Origin: PCRC01 sp040384665
GTDB lineage: Bacteria > Pseudomonadota > Gammaproteobacteria > Burkholderiales > Burkholderiaceae_C
Direction of reading: 5' to 3'
Assembly: GCA_040384665.1 (NCBI GenBank)
Contig: JAZKIY010000006.1
Span: 1 to 64,000, forward strand
DNA length: 64,000 bases
How positions within the stretch are numbered: the stretch's first letter is position 1; the number at the start of each line of letters is the position of its first letter. Below are positions 48,568 to 58,178 of the stretch, one piece after another. The notes under the pieces are model-generated. The model did no database searches and had not been told where the DNA came from. It was given only the letters and a program-made list of their open reading frames with translations. The translations under genes and the position numbers were made by a program.

Positions 48568-51456
48568 ATGAGCGAATCTTCGCCTTCCAAACCGTCGCAA
48601 GCGTCGGTCTATCAAGCCTATTCGGCCAACACATACCTCTTCGGTGGCAACGCGCCCTATGTCGAAGAGATGTATGAAAACTACCTGAGCAATCCCGGCA
48701 GCGTGCCCGACAACTGGCGCGAGTATTTCGACGCGTTGCAGCATGTGCCCGCTGTCGATGGCAGCAACAGCCGTGACGTGCCGCACCAGCCGGTGATCAA
48801 TGCCTTTGCCGAGCGTGCCAAGCAGGGTGTCACCAAAGTGGTGGTGGCCAGCCCCGACGCCGAGATGGGCCGCAAGCGCACCGCCGTGCAACAGCTGATT
48901 GCCGCTTACCGCAACGTGGGTGCCCGTTGGGCCGATCTGGACCCGCTGAAGCGGGTGGAGCGCCCCTACATCCCTGAGCTTGATCCGGTGTTTTACGAGT
49001 TCAGCGACGCCGACCAGGAAGCGGTGTTCAACACCAGCAACACTTTCTTCGGCAAGCAGACCATGAGCCTGCGCGAGCTGCTGAACGCGCTGCGCGAGAC
49101 CTACTGCGGTGCCATCGGTGCCGAGTACATGTACATCACCGACCAGAACCAGAAACGCTGGTGGCAGGAAAAGCTGGAAACCAGCCGCACCAACCCGAAT
49201 TTCACCGCCGAGAAGAAAAAACACATCCTCGACCGTCTGACCGCTGCCGAAGGGCTGGAGCGTTTTCTCCACACGAAATACGTGGGACAGAAGCGCTTTT
49301 CGCTGGAAGGTGGCGAAAGCTTCATCGCGTCCATGGACGAACTGGTGCAACAGGCTGGCGCCAAAGGCGTGCAGGAAATCGTCATCGGCATGGCCCACCG
49401 CGGCCGCCTCAACGTGCTCGTCAACACGTTGGGCAAGATGCCCAAGGACTTGTTTGCCGAATTCGACCACACCGCGCCCGAAGACCTGCCCAGTGGCGAC
49501 GTCAAATACCACCAGGGTTTCAGCTCGGACGTGACCACGCCCGGCGGGCCGGTGCACCTGACGCTGGCCTTCAACCCATCGCACCTTGAAATTGTCAACC
49601 CGGTCGTGGAAGGTTCGGTGCGTGCCCGCATGGACCGCCGCAACGACCCGATGGGCAAGCAGGTGTTGCCAGTGCTGGTGCACGGCGACGCCGCTTTTGC
49701 GGGTCAAGGCGTGGTGATGGAGACACTGGCGCTGGCAGAAACACGCGGTTACTCGACCGGCGGCACGGTCCACCTGGTGATTAACAACCAGATTGGCTTC
49801 ACCACCTCCGACCCGCGAGACAGCCGTTCCACGCTGTACTGCACCGACGTGGTCAAGATGATCGAAGCGCCGGTGCTGCACGTCAACGGCGACGATCCGG
49901 AAGCCGTGGTGTTTGCCACCCAGCTCGCCCTGGAGTTCCGACTGGAGTTCCAGAAGGACGTCGTGGTGGACATCATCTGTTTCCGCAAGCTCGGCCACAA
50001 CGAGCAGGACACCCCGGCGCTGACCCAGCCGCTGATGTACAAAAAAATCGGCCAGCACCCCGGTACCCGCAAGCTCTACGCCGACCGTCTGGCCGCCCAG
50101 GGTCTGGGCGAGACGCTGGGCGACGACATGGTCAAGGCCATGCGTGCGGCGCTTGACGCTGGCAAGAACACCATCGACCCGGTGTTGACCAACTTCAAGA
50201 GCAAGTACGCGGTGGATTGGTCGCCTTACCTGAGCAAGAAGTGGACGGACGCGGGTGATACCGCCATCCCGATGGCTGAGTGGAAGCGCCTGGCTGAAAA
50301 GATCACGACCATTCCCACCACGGTGGCACCGCACCAGTTGGTCAAGAAGGTTTATGACGACCGCGCTGCCATGGGTCGGGGTGACATTCCCGTGGACTGG
50401 GGCATGGGCGAGCACATGGCGTTTGCCTCGCTGGTGGCCAGCGGTTACCCGGTGCGTTTGTCGGGCGAAGACTGCGGTCGCGGCACCTTCACCCACCGCC
50501 ATGCGGTGGTGCATGACCAGAACCGTGAAAAGTACGACGAAGGCACCTACACACCACTGCAGCACGTGGCCGAGAACCAGGCGCCGTTTGTCGTGATCGA
50601 CTCGATCCTGTCTGAAGAAGCGGTGCTGGCCTACGAGTACGGTTATGCGTCCAACGACCCCAACACGCTGGTGATCTGGGAAGCGCAGTTCGGCGATTTC
50701 GTCAATGGCGCCCAGGTGGTGATTGACCAGTTCATTGCGTCGGGTGAAGTGAAGTGGGGCCGTGTCAACGGCATCACGCTGATGCTGCCGCACGGCTACG
50801 AAGGCCAGGGCCCGGAACACAGTTCCGCACGCCTGGAGCGCTTCATGCAGCTGAGCGCAGACACCAACATGCAGGTCTGCCAGCCCACCACGGCCAGCCA
50901 GATCTTCCACCTGCTGCGCCGGCAGATGGTGCGCAACCTGCGCAAGCCATTGATCATCATGACGCCCAAGTCCTTGCTGCGCAACAAGGACGCGACCTCG
51001 CCCTTGAGCGAGTTCACCAAAGGCGCTTTCCAGACGGTGATTCCGGAGCACAAAGTGCTGAAAGCCGAGAAGGTCAAGCGCCTGGTGGCGTGCTCTGGCA
51101 AGGTCTACTACGACCTGGTGAAGAAGCGTGAGGAGAAGGGGGCCGATGACGTGGCGATTGTCCGTGTGGAGCAGCTCTACCCGTTCCCGCACAAGGCGTT
51201 CTCGACCGAACTCAAAAAGTACCCCAATGTGACCGAGTTGGTCTGGTGCCAGGACGAGCCGCAAAACCAGGGCGCTTGGTTCTTTGTGCAGCACTACCTG
51301 CATGAAAACATGCAGGACGGCCAGAAGCTGGGCTACGCGGGCCGTGCGGCCTCCGCTTCACCAGCGGTGGGCTACTCCCATTTGCACCAGGAACAGCAAA
51401 AAGCGTTGGTGGATGGGGCATTCGGCAAGCTCAAGGGCTTCGTGCTGACCAAGTAA
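48568..51456 (+). CDS. sucA: 2-oxoglutarate dehydrogenase E1 component
   Basis: A 962-residue thiamin-diphosphate enzyme that decarboxylates 2-oxoglutarate and reductively succinylates the E2 lipoyl group in the TCA cycle. The N-terminal E2-binding helix (YLFGGNAPYVEEMYENYL), KRFSLEGGESFIASMDEL, GMAHRGRLNVLVN, HGDAAFAGQGVVMETL, the ThDP-binding GDDPEAVVFATQLAL and YGYASNDPNTLVIWEAQFGDF are all present. It heads sucA-sucB-lpd. A GGAGGT ribosome-binding site is 9 nt before the ATG. Confidence 0.97.
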   Translation: MSESSPSKPSQASVYQAYSANTYLFGGNAPYVEEMYENYLSNPGSVPDNWREYFDALQHVPAVDGSNSRDVPHQPVINAFAERAKQGVTKVVVASPDAEMGRKRTAVQQLIAAYRNVGARWADLDPLKRVERPYIPELDPVFYEFSDADQEAVFNTSNTFFGKQTMSLRELLNALRETYCGAIGAEYMYITDQNQKRWWQEKLETSRTNPNFTAEKKKHILDRLTAAEGLERFLHTKYVGQKRFSLEGGESFIASMDELVQQAGAKGVQEIVIGMAHRGRLNVLVNTLGKMPKDLFAEFDHTAPEDLPSGDVKYHQGFSSDVTTPGGPVHLTLAFNPSHLEIVNPVVEGSVRARMDRRNDPMGKQVLPVLVHGDAAFAGQGVVMETLALAETRGYSTGGTVHLVINNQIGFTTSDPRDSRSTLYCTDVVKMIEAPVLHVNGDDPEAVVFATQLALEFRLEFQKDVVVDIICFRKLGHNEQDTPALTQPLMYKKIGQHPGTRKLYADRLAAQGLGETLGDDMVKAMRAALDAGKNTIDPVLTNFKSKYAVDWSPYLSKKWTDAGDTAIPMAEWKRLAEKITTIPTTVAPHQLVKKVYDDRAAMGRGDIPVDWGMGEHMAFASLVASGYPVRLSGEDCGRGTFTHRHAVVHDQNREKYDEGTYTPLQHVAENQAPFVVIDSILSEEAVLAYEYGYASNDPNTLVIWEAQFGDFVNGAQVVIDQFIASGEVKWGRVNGITLMLPHGYEGQGPEHSSARLERFMQLSADTNMQVCQPTTASQIFHLLRRQMVRNLRKPLIIMTPKSLLRNKDATSPLSEFTKGAFQTVIPEHKVLKAEKVKRLVACSGKVYYDLVKKREEKGADDVAIVRVEQLYPFPHKAFSTELKKYPNVTELVWCQDEPQNQGAWFFVQHYLHENMQDGQKLGYAGRAASASPAVGYSHLHQEQQKALVDGAFGKLKGFVLTK

Positions 51457-51499
51457 AGCCCAGACCATCCCAGAACACATCCATCACGGAACAAACACC

Positions 51500-52753
51500 A
51501 TGGCAATCGTAGAAGTCAAAGTCCCCCAGCTGTCCGAATCTGTGGCCGAAGCCACCATGCTGCAGTGGAAAAAGAAAGCCGGCGACACCGTCGCCGTTGA
51601 TGAAATCCTGATCGAGATCGAGACCGACAAGGTCGTGCTCGAAGTGCCTGCGCCCTCCGCAGGTGTGCTGGTCGAGATCGTGGTCGCCGACGGCGCCACG
51701 GTGGCGGCCGAGCAGTTGATCGCCAGAATCGACACCGACGGAAAAGCGGCCGCGCCAGCCCCTGTGGCCGCTGCCGCGCCCACCGTGGCGGCCGTTCTCG
51801 CGGCCAGCCCGGCGCCAGTCAACACCGACAAGGCCGGTGTGGCCATGCCGGCAGCGGCCAAGCTGATGGCCGATAACCAGCTTGCGCCCGGCTCGGTGGC
51901 GGGCACTGGCAAAGATGGCCGTGTCTTGAAGGGTGACGTGCTCGGCGCTGTGGCGGCCGGTGCGGCCAAACCAGCGACGGCTGCGGTCATTCCAACCGGC
52001 GTGCCAGCCACGGCATTGCCCCACGTCAACGCGCCTGCCGTGAGTCTGGGTGAACGCCCGGAGCAGCGTGTGCCGATGAGCCGTTTGCGTGCCCGTGTGG
52101 CCGAGCGTTTGCTGCAGTCGCAATCCACCAATGCCATTCTGACCACCTTCAACGAGGTCAACATGGCCCCGGTGATGGAAATGCGCAAGCGCTTCCAGGA
52201 GAAGTTCGAGAAAGAGCATGGCGTGAAGATCGGCTTCATGAGCTTTTTCGTCAAGGCGGCAGTTCACGCACTGAAGAAGTTCCCGGTCATCAATGCATCG
52301 GTCGATGGCAGCGACATCGTGTACCACGGCTACTTCGACATCGGCATTGCCGTCGGGTCACCCCGTGGCCTGGTGGTGCCCATCCTGCGCAATGCAGACC
52401 AGATGAGCTTTGCCGACATCGAGAAGAAGATTGCCGAGTACGGTGCCAAGGCCCGTGACGGCAAGCTGGGCATTGAGGAAATGACCGGTGGCACCTTCTC
52501 CATCAGCAACGGCGGCACGTTTGGCTCCATGCTGTCCACCCCCATCATCAACCCGCCGCAGAGCGCGATTCTGGGCGTTCACGCCACGAAAGACCGCGCC
52601 GTGGTGGAAAACGGCCAGGTGGTGGTGCGTCCGATCAACTACCTCGCCATGAGTTACGACCACCGCATCATCGACGGCCGCGAAGCCGTTCTGGGCCTGG
52701 TTGCGATGAAAGAGGCGTTGGAAGATCCCGCCCGTTTGCTGTTTGACATTTGA
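51500..52753 (+). CDS. sucB: 2-oxoglutarate dehydrogenase E2 (dihydrolipoyl succinyltransferase)
   Basis: 417 residues: one lipoyl domain with lipoylated Lys44 in EIETDKVVLEVPAP, an Ala/Pro-rich linker, an E1/E3-binding domain (MPAAAKLMADNQL, GTGKDGRVLKGDVL) and a catalytic domain ending with the active-site SYDHRIIDGREAV. It forms the core of the complex encoded by its neighbours. It follows sucA by 43 nt. Confidence 0.97.
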   Translation: MAIVEVKVPQLSESVAEATMLQWKKKAGDTVAVDEILIEIETDKVVLEVPAPSAGVLVEIVVADGATVAAEQLIARIDTDGKAAAPAPVAAAAPTVAAVLAASPAPVNTDKAGVAMPAAAKLMADNQLAPGSVAGTGKDGRVLKGDVLGAVAAGAAKPATAAVIPTGVPATALPHVNAPAVSLGERPEQRVPMSRLRARVAERLLQSQSTNAILTTFNEVNMAPVMEMRKRFQEKFEKEHGVKIGFMSFFVKAAVHALKKFPVINASVDGSDIVYHGYFDIGIAVGSPRGLVVPILRNADQMSFADIEKKIAEYGAKARDGKLGIEEMTGGTFSISNGGTFGSMLSTPIINPPQSAILGVHATKDRAVVENGQVVVRPINYLAMSYDHRIIDGREAVLGLVAMKEALEDPARLLFDI

Positions 52754-52762
52754 GGCGTTGAC

Positions 52763-54190
52763 ATGAGCAAACAATTTGACGTGATCGTCATCGGCGGCGG
52801 TCCCGGTGGCTACATTGCAGCCATCCGCGCTGCGCAGCTGGGCCAATCGGTGGCCTGTATCGACGAGTGGAAGAACAGCAAGGGAGGCCCTGCACCCGGT
52901 GGCACCTGCACCAACGTCGGCTGCATTCCTTCCAAAGCGCTGCTGCAGTCGTCTGAGCACTACGACCATGCCAGCCACCACTTTGCCGACCATGGCATTT
53001 CGGTGTCAGGCCTGGGTCTGGACGTGGCCAAAATGCTGGCCCGCAAGGACACCGTGGTGAAGCAAAACAACGACGGCATCCTGTACCTTTTCAAGAAGAA
53101 CAAAATCACCTTCTTTCATGGCCGTGGTTCGTTTGTCAAAGCGGTGGATGGCGGCTACGAGATCAAGGTAGCGGGTGCTGCCGAGGAGTTGCTGGTTGGC
53201 AAACACATCGTTGTGGCAACCGGTTCCAACGCCCGGGCTTTGCCCGGCACACCGTTCGACGAAGAAACCATTTTGTCGAACGACGGCGCCTTGCGTATCG
53301 GTGGCGTGCCCAAGAAACTGGGCCTGATCGGCTCAGGCGTGATTGGCCTGGAAATGGGGTCGGTCTGGCGGCGCCTGGGTGCCGAAGTCACCATCCTCGA
53401 AGGTCTGCCCACGTTCCTCGGTGCGGTGGACGAACAGATTGCCAAGGAAGCGCACAAGGCCTTCACCAAGCAAGGTCTGAAGATTGAGTTGGGCGTGAAA
53501 GTCGGTGAGATCAAGGCGTCCAAAAAGGGTGTCAGCGTGGCCTATGCCAACGCAAAAGGCGAAGCTGTCACGCTGGACGTGGACAAACTCATCGTGTCCA
53601 TTGGCCGTGTGCCCAACACCATTGGCCTGGCTGCCGACGCGGTGGGCCTGAAACTGGACGAGCGTGGTGCCATTGTGGTGGACGATGCCTGCAAGACCAA
53701 CCTGCCCGGCGTCTGGGCGGTGGGTGATGTGGTGCGTGGCCCGATGCTGGCGCACAAGGCCGAAGAAGAGGGCGTGGCCGTGGCCGAGCGGATCGCCGGT
53801 CAACACGGCCATGTGAACTTCAACACCATTCCCTGGGTGATTTACACCAGTCCCGAAATTGCCTGGGTCGGCCAGACCGAGCAGCAACTCAAGGCGGCTG
53901 GCGTGAAGTACAAGGCTGGCAGTTTCCCGTTTCTGGCCAATGGCCGCGCACGGGCGCTGGGCGACACCACCGGCATGGTCAAGATGCTGGCCGATGCTGC
54001 GACCGATGAAATTCTGGGCGTGCACATCGTTGGCCCGCAGGCCAGTGAGTTGATCGCAGAAGCCGTCGTGGCCATGGAGTTTCGTGCCAGCAGCGAAGAC
54101 ATCGCACGCATCTGCCATGCCCATCCGTCCCTGAGCGAGGCCACGAAAGAAGCGGCGCTGGCGGTGGACAAGCGCACTTTGAACTTCTGA
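52763..54190 (+). CDS. lpd: Dihydrolipoyl dehydrogenase (E3)
   Basis: A 475-residue FAD disulfide oxidoreductase that reoxidises lipoyl groups with NAD+. FAD-binding VIGGGPGGYIAAI, redox-active Cys49/Cys54 in GGTCTNVGCIPSKALL, NAD-binding IGSGVIGLEMGSVW, and the C-terminal His-Glu pair in CHAHPSLSEATKEA are visible. It is 9 nt after sucB. Location suggests it is dedicated to the 2-oxoglutarate complex. Confidence 0.97.
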   Translation: MSKQFDVIVIGGGPGGYIAAIRAAQLGQSVACIDEWKNSKGGPAPGGTCTNVGCIPSKALLQSSEHYDHASHHFADHGISVSGLGLDVAKMLARKDTVVKQNNDGILYLFKKNKITFFHGRGSFVKAVDGGYEIKVAGAAEELLVGKHIVVATGSNARALPGTPFDEETILSNDGALRIGGVPKKLGLIGSGVIGLEMGSVWRRLGAEVTILEGLPTFLGAVDEQIAKEAHKAFTKQGLKIELGVKVGEIKASKKGVSVAYANAKGEAVTLDVDKLIVSIGRVPNTIGLAADAVGLKLDERGAIVVDDACKTNLPGVWAVGDVVRGPMLAHKAEEEGVAVAERIAGQHGHVNFNTIPWVIYTSPEIAWVGQTEQQLKAAGVKYKAGSFPFLANGRARALGDTTGMVKMLADAATDEILGVHIVGPQASELIAEAVVAMEFRASSEDIARICHAHPSLSEATKEAALAVDKRTLNF

Positions 54191-54203
54191 TCTGACCCTG
54201 TCC

Positions 54204-55301
54204 ATGAGCGTCCGCGCGGCTTACCAGGCGGAATTGGCCGCGCGGGGTTACCAGAGTGACCCCGCGCAACTGCGCGCCGTAGAAGAACTGGAACGCTGTG
54301 CCGGCGAATGGGCCGATTTCAAGGAACAGCGTTCCAACGCCTTCAAGAAGCTGATCAACCGGCCAGCCATTCCGCGCGGGGTTTACATGCACGGTGGCGT
54401 TGGGCGCGGGAAAAGCTTTCTGATGGAGTGCTTCTACAGCGCCGTGCCGCTGAAGCGCAAGACCCGACTGCATTTCCACGAGTTCATGCGGGAAGTGCAC
54501 CGCGAACTGCACGAGCTCCAGGGCACGGTGAACCCGCTGGACGAACTGGGCAAGCGCATCGCCAAACGCTACCGCCTGCTCTGTTTTGACGAATTTCATG
54601 TGGCCGACATCACCGACGCGATGATCCTGCACCGGTTGCTGGCGGCATTGTTTGACAACGGGGTGGGCTTCGTGACCACGTCCAACTTCAAACCCGATGA
54701 CCTGTACCCGAATGGGCTGCACCGCAACCGCATCCTGCCGGCCATTGCACTGTTGAATGCCAACCTGGCGGTGGTCAACGTCGACAATGGCACCGACTAC
54801 CGCCGCCGTACCCTGGAGCAGCTGCGGCTGTACCACACCCCTCTCGGCGCAGAAGCCGATGCTGAAATGACCGATGCGTTCAACCGCCTGGCCGAGTCGC
54901 CGGACGAGAACCCGGTGCTTCACATCGAAGCGAGAGAGATTCAGGCCCGGCGTCTCGCAGGCGGTGTGGTCTGGTTTGACTTCAAGTCCTTGTGCGGTGG
55001 CCCGCGTTCGCAGAACGACTATCTGGAGATCGCGACCCAGTTTCACACCGTCCTGCTGAGCAACGTGCCCCACATGCCGGTGCGCATGGCTTCCGAGGCA
55101 CGGCGCTTTACCTGGCTGGTGGATGTGCTGTACGACCGGCGTGTCAAACTCATCCTTTCCGCCGAAGTGCCGCCCGAGGGTTTGTACACCGATGGCCCCT
55201 TGGCGCACGAGTTTCCCCGCACCGTCTCCCGTCTCAATGAAATGCAATCGGCCGAATTCCTGGCGCTTGAACGCCGCACCGTCGACACGGCACTGACATG
55301 A
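54204..55301 (+). CDS. zapE: Cell division ATPase ZapE (AFG1-like)
   Basis: 365 residues of the AFG1/ZapE AAA-type family. Walker A GGVGRGKSFLM is at 64-74, Walker B LLCFDEFHVADITDAM, a sensor region with TSNFKPDDLYPNGLHRNRILPAI (landmark), and the C-terminal NDYLEIATQFHTVLLSNVPHM typical of the family. ZapE acts on FtsZ rings at low oxygen or high temperature in E. coli. It follows lpd by 13 nt, an order common in betaproteobacteria, and overlaps the next gene by 4 nt. Confidence 0.95.
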   Translation: MSVRAAYQAELAARGYQSDPAQLRAVEELERCAGEWADFKEQRSNAFKKLINRPAIPRGVYMHGGVGRGKSFLMECFYSAVPLKRKTRLHFHEFMREVHRELHELQGTVNPLDELGKRIAKRYRLLCFDEFHVADITDAMILHRLLAALFDNGVGFVTTSNFKPDDLYPNGLHRNRILPAIALLNANLAVVNVDNGTDYRRRTLEQLRLYHTPLGAEADAEMTDAFNRLAESPDENPVLHIEAREIQARRLAGGVVWFDFKSLCGGPRSQNDYLEIATQFHTVLLSNVPHMPVRMASEARRFTWLVDVLYDRRVKLILSAEVPPEGLYTDGPLAHEFPRTVSRLNEMQSAEFLALERRTVDTALT

Positions 55302-55918
55302 ACCGATACCTTGTGGCTTGCTGTTTGTGGTTGGCAGGGGCCTGTCTGGCGCAGGTGTCGCCTGGCGCAGCGCCAGACGACGAGGCTGCGCGGACGCGGA
55401 TTGCGCGCGACCGCGCCGAGGCGAATGCCCGCTATGCCGCTCAGGAATCGCAGTGCTACCAGAAATTCGCGGTCAACGACTGCCTGGACAACGCCAGAAG
55501 GTTGCGCCGACAGTCGCTGGGTGTGCTGTCGCGGGAGGAGATGGGGCTCAATGAAGCCCGACGTCGCCAGACCAGTGCAGCGCGCCAGCGCGAACTTGAA
55601 GACAAGTCCCGCGCTGAAACCGAGCGCCTGACACAGCGTCGCGAAGGCAGGGCGCAGCCGCCAGATGGTAAGCGCAACCAGTTGACAGGGCGGCAGCAAC
55701 TGACACCGCCAGCAGATGGCGCAGCGCTTTCTTCACCACAGCCAGCACAGCCACACCGGGCCAAGCCCAAGAAGCCAGGCCGCAGCACTGCCGAAGTGAC
55801 CGAAGCCGAACGCCGGTTTCAGGAAAAGCAACTGGAAGCCGCGAAGCACCGGGAAGACCTCGCGCGAAAGCACGCGCAGCGAAAAAAACCGCCGGCCGCG
55901 CCGTTGCCAGCGCCATGA
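55298..55918 (+). CDS. Hypothetical secreted, highly charged protein
   Basis: 206 residues. A signal peptide (MNRYLVACCLWLAGACLAQV) is followed by a short region with two cysteines (ESQCYQKFAVNDCLDNARR) and then a long Arg/Glu/Lys/Gln-rich, helical or disordered tail with AEVTEAERRFQEKQLEAAKH and a Pro-rich end. No catalytic motif is recognised. The start overlaps the zapE stop (ATGA), so it is expressed with zapE. The cysteine pair with the charged tail recalls uncharacterised periplasmic proteins of Comamonadaceae, but I cannot name a family. Confidence 0.7.
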   Translation: MNRYLVACCLWLAGACLAQVSPGAAPDDEAARTRIARDRAEANARYAAQESQCYQKFAVNDCLDNARRLRRQSLGVLSREEMGLNEARRRQTSAARQRELEDKSRAETERLTQRREGRAQPPDGKRNQLTGRQQLTPPADGAALSSPQPAQPHRAKPKKPGRSTAEVTEAERRFQEKQLEAAKHREDLARKHAQRKKPPAAPLPAP

Positions 55919-55940
55919 GTTCCGGCGACTTCGGACTGAA

Positions 55941-56144
55941 TTGACCACCAACCTCCATTCGCCCCAACGCCAGCTGATCGAGCTGCAGATGGCGCACGCC
56001 GACCTGGATGCGCTGATTGACCATGCCGCATTGACCACACCGCTGGACGAACTGGTGTTGCGCCGCCTGAAGAAGCGCCGGCTGTTGCTGCGCGACGAAA
56101 TTCTCCGGCTGGAGCGCAGTCTGCTGCCCCAGGAACCGGCCTGA
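55941..56144 (+). CDS. Small YdcH/DUF465-like coiled-coil protein
   Basis: 67 residues. LIELQMAHADLDALIDHAAL and DELVLRRLKKRRLLLRDEI form the two-helix pattern of the YdcH/DUF465 family, in which the LRRLKKRKL motif is highly conserved. Function is unknown. The TTG at 55941 gives the usual family length; an internal ATG at 55989 would truncate the first helix. It lies 9 nt before the helicase gene. Confidence 0.72.
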   Translation: MTTNLHSPQRQLIELQMAHADLDALIDHAALTTPLDELVLRRLKKRRLLLRDEILRLERSLLPQEPA

Positions 56145-56153
56145 CCCTGCGCC

Positions 56154-58178
56154 ATGAACCTCGAGCAGCAGGTCGGACAGGCGTTTTCCGCAGACGGCGT
56201 GCTGGCGCGCCACAACCCCGGCTTTCAACCCCGCCAGGCGCAGACCGACATGGCTTTGGCTGTGGCGCAGACCATCGACACCGGTGGTGCACTGGTGGCC
56301 GAGGCGGGCACTGGGGTGGGCAAGACCTTCTCCTACCTGGTGCCGGCCCTGTTGAGTGGCCTGACTGTGTTGGTCTCTACCGCGACCAAGACGCTGCAAG
56401 ACCAGCTGTTCGGCCGCGATCTGCCAGGCTTGATCAAGGCCTTCGGTTTGCCGGTGCGACTGGCATTGCTCAAAGGGCGCGGCAGCTACCTGTGTCTGCA
56501 CCGCATGCACAACGCCCACCATGAGGGCCTGCTGCCCGATGCCACGGCTGTACGCACCCTGCAGCATGTGGTGCACTGGGCTCAGGCCACCACCACCGGG
56601 GATCTGGCCGAAATGCCCGACCTGGACGAGCGCTCGCCGGTGATCCCGTTGGTGACCTCCACCCGTGACAACTGCCTGGGCACGCCATGCCCGCAGCATC
56701 GGACTTGCCATGTCAACCGGGCCCGCCGGGAGGCGATGGCTGCCGATCTCGTGGTGGTCAACCACCATCTGTTTTTTGCCGACATGGCGGTGCGCGAATC
56801 GGGCGTGGCGGAGTTGTTACCCAGTGTGCGGGTGGCGATTTTTGACGAGGCCCACCAACTGAACGAGATTGGTGTCCAGTTTCTGGGGGCGCACCTGTCA
56901 ACGCCACAACTGCTGGACTTGTGCCGGGACATGCTGGCCACTGGCCTTCAGCAAGCGAGGGGGCTGGCCGATTGGGCAACCGCGGTTGGCGCGGTGGACC
57001 GCAGCACACGCACCCTGCGCCTCGTGGCGGGGCACCGTGCCAACGGCAAATTGCGTTGGACGGGCAGTGCACCAGAAGGTGTTGACCCCGTGCCTTGGGA
57101 CGCCGCCCTGCAAGCCTTGTCGGAGGCATTGGGAACTGCTGGCGAGGCGCTCGACACCGTGAGCGAGCTCAGCCCCGATTTTGTGCGTCTGCGCGAGCGG
57201 GTGCAGGTGTTTGCCACGCGCGTTGAACAATTTCGACGGCCCTGTGCCCCAGGCTGCGTACGCTGGGCCGAGGCCAGCACGGCCCTGCGCTTGACCGAGT
57301 CCCCGCTGGACATTGCCGGGGCCATGACCAAGGTCTGGCAGGACACCACAGAACCCGTGGCTGACGCGGCCACCCGGGGGCCGAGTGCCTGGGTATTCAC
57401 CTCCGCCACGCTGGGTGACGATGCACAACTGCGCTGGTTCACCGAACCCTGCGGTCTGGGCCATGCCCGCATTGCACGTTTTGGCAGCCCCTTCAACTAC
57501 GCAGAGCAGGCCGCACTTTACGTGCCAAAGGCGATGGCCAAACCCAGCGACGCCGCGCATCCGGTGCAGGTGGCACAGCTCACGGCCGATGCCGCCCGCC
57601 GACTGGATGGCCGCACCATGGTGCTGACCACCACCCTGCGGGCGTTGCGGCAGATCGGTGCGCTGTTGAGAGAAGACTTCCATGCACACGGGGGGCCAGA
57701 AGTTTTGGTGCAGGGTGAAATGCCCAAGCGGCGCCTGATTGAGCGCTTCAGGGCGGCGGCGTTGCCTGGCGCTACCGGTTGCGTGATGGTGGCCTCAGCG
57801 TCTTTTTGGGAGGGCGTGGATCTGCCGGGAGAAGCGTTGCAACTGGTGGTGATCGACAAGTTGCCGTTCCCCCCGCCAGGCGATCCGTTGGTGGAGGCAC
57901 GCAGCCAGCGCCTCGAGGCCGAAGGCCGCAGCCCATTCAACGATTATTTTGTGCCCGAGGCGGCGGTGATGCTGAAGCAGGGTGCCGGGCGTTTGATCCG
58001 CACGCTCAGCGATGCCGGCGTGCTGGTGGTGTGCGACCCCCGGCTGGCGACGATGGGCTATGGCCGGCGGCTGCTGGCAGCGCTGCCGCCCATGCGGCGG
58101 CTGGCCAATGGTCAGGAGCTGGACGAGGCGCTGAGCGCGCTCAGAACAACTTCCACCACGGGCTCTTGCTGGTCTTGA
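56154..58178 (+). CDS. DinG/YoaA-family iron-sulfur DNA helicase
   Basis: 674 residues of the XPD/DinG superfamily 2 group. Walker A AEAGTGVGKTFSYL is near 50-62, four cysteines that bind a [4Fe-4S] cluster are Cys114, Cys174, Cys179 and Cys185 (CLGTPCPQHRTC), the DEAH box is at 231-234, and the C-terminal motif VI appears as GAGRLIRTLSDAGV. These enzymes unwind 5'-tailed and branched DNA in repair. Length fits YoaA more than DinG. The last 38 nt overlap the convergent bamD end. Confidence 0.92.
   Translation: MNLEQQVGQAFSADGVLARHNPGFQPRQAQTDMALAVAQTIDTGGALVAEAGTGVGKTFSYLVPALLSGLTVLVSTATKTLQDQLFGRDLPGLIKAFGLPVRLALLKGRGSYLCLHRMHNAHHEGLLPDATAVRTLQHVVHWAQATTTGDLAEMPDLDERSPVIPLVTSTRDNCLGTPCPQHRTCHVNRARREAMAADLVVVNHHLFFADMAVRESGVAELLPSVRVAIFDEAHQLNEIGVQFLGAHLSTPQLLDLCRDMLATGLQQARGLADWATAVGAVDRSTRTLRLVAGHRANGKLRWTGSAPEGVDPVPWDAALQALSEALGTAGEALDTVSELSPDFVRLRERVQVFATRVEQFRRPCAPGCVRWAEASTALRLTESPLDIAGAMTKVWQDTTEPVADAATRGPSAWVFTSATLGDDAQLRWFTEPCGLGHARIARFGSPFNYAEQAALYVPKAMAKPSDAAHPVQVAQLTADAARRLDGRTMVLTTTLRALRQIGALLREDFHAHGGPEVLVQGEMPKRRLIERFRAAALPGATGCVMVASASFWEGVDLPGEALQLVVIDKLPFPPPGDPLVEARSQRLEAEGRSPFNDYFVPEAAVMLKQGAGRLIRTLSDAGVLVVCDPRLATMGYGRRLLAALPPMRRLANGQELDEALSALRTTSTTGSCWS

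Noticed and set aside
48523..51303. A 926-codon open frame opposite sucA
   Set aside because: Shadow of sucA; composition typical of antisense translation.
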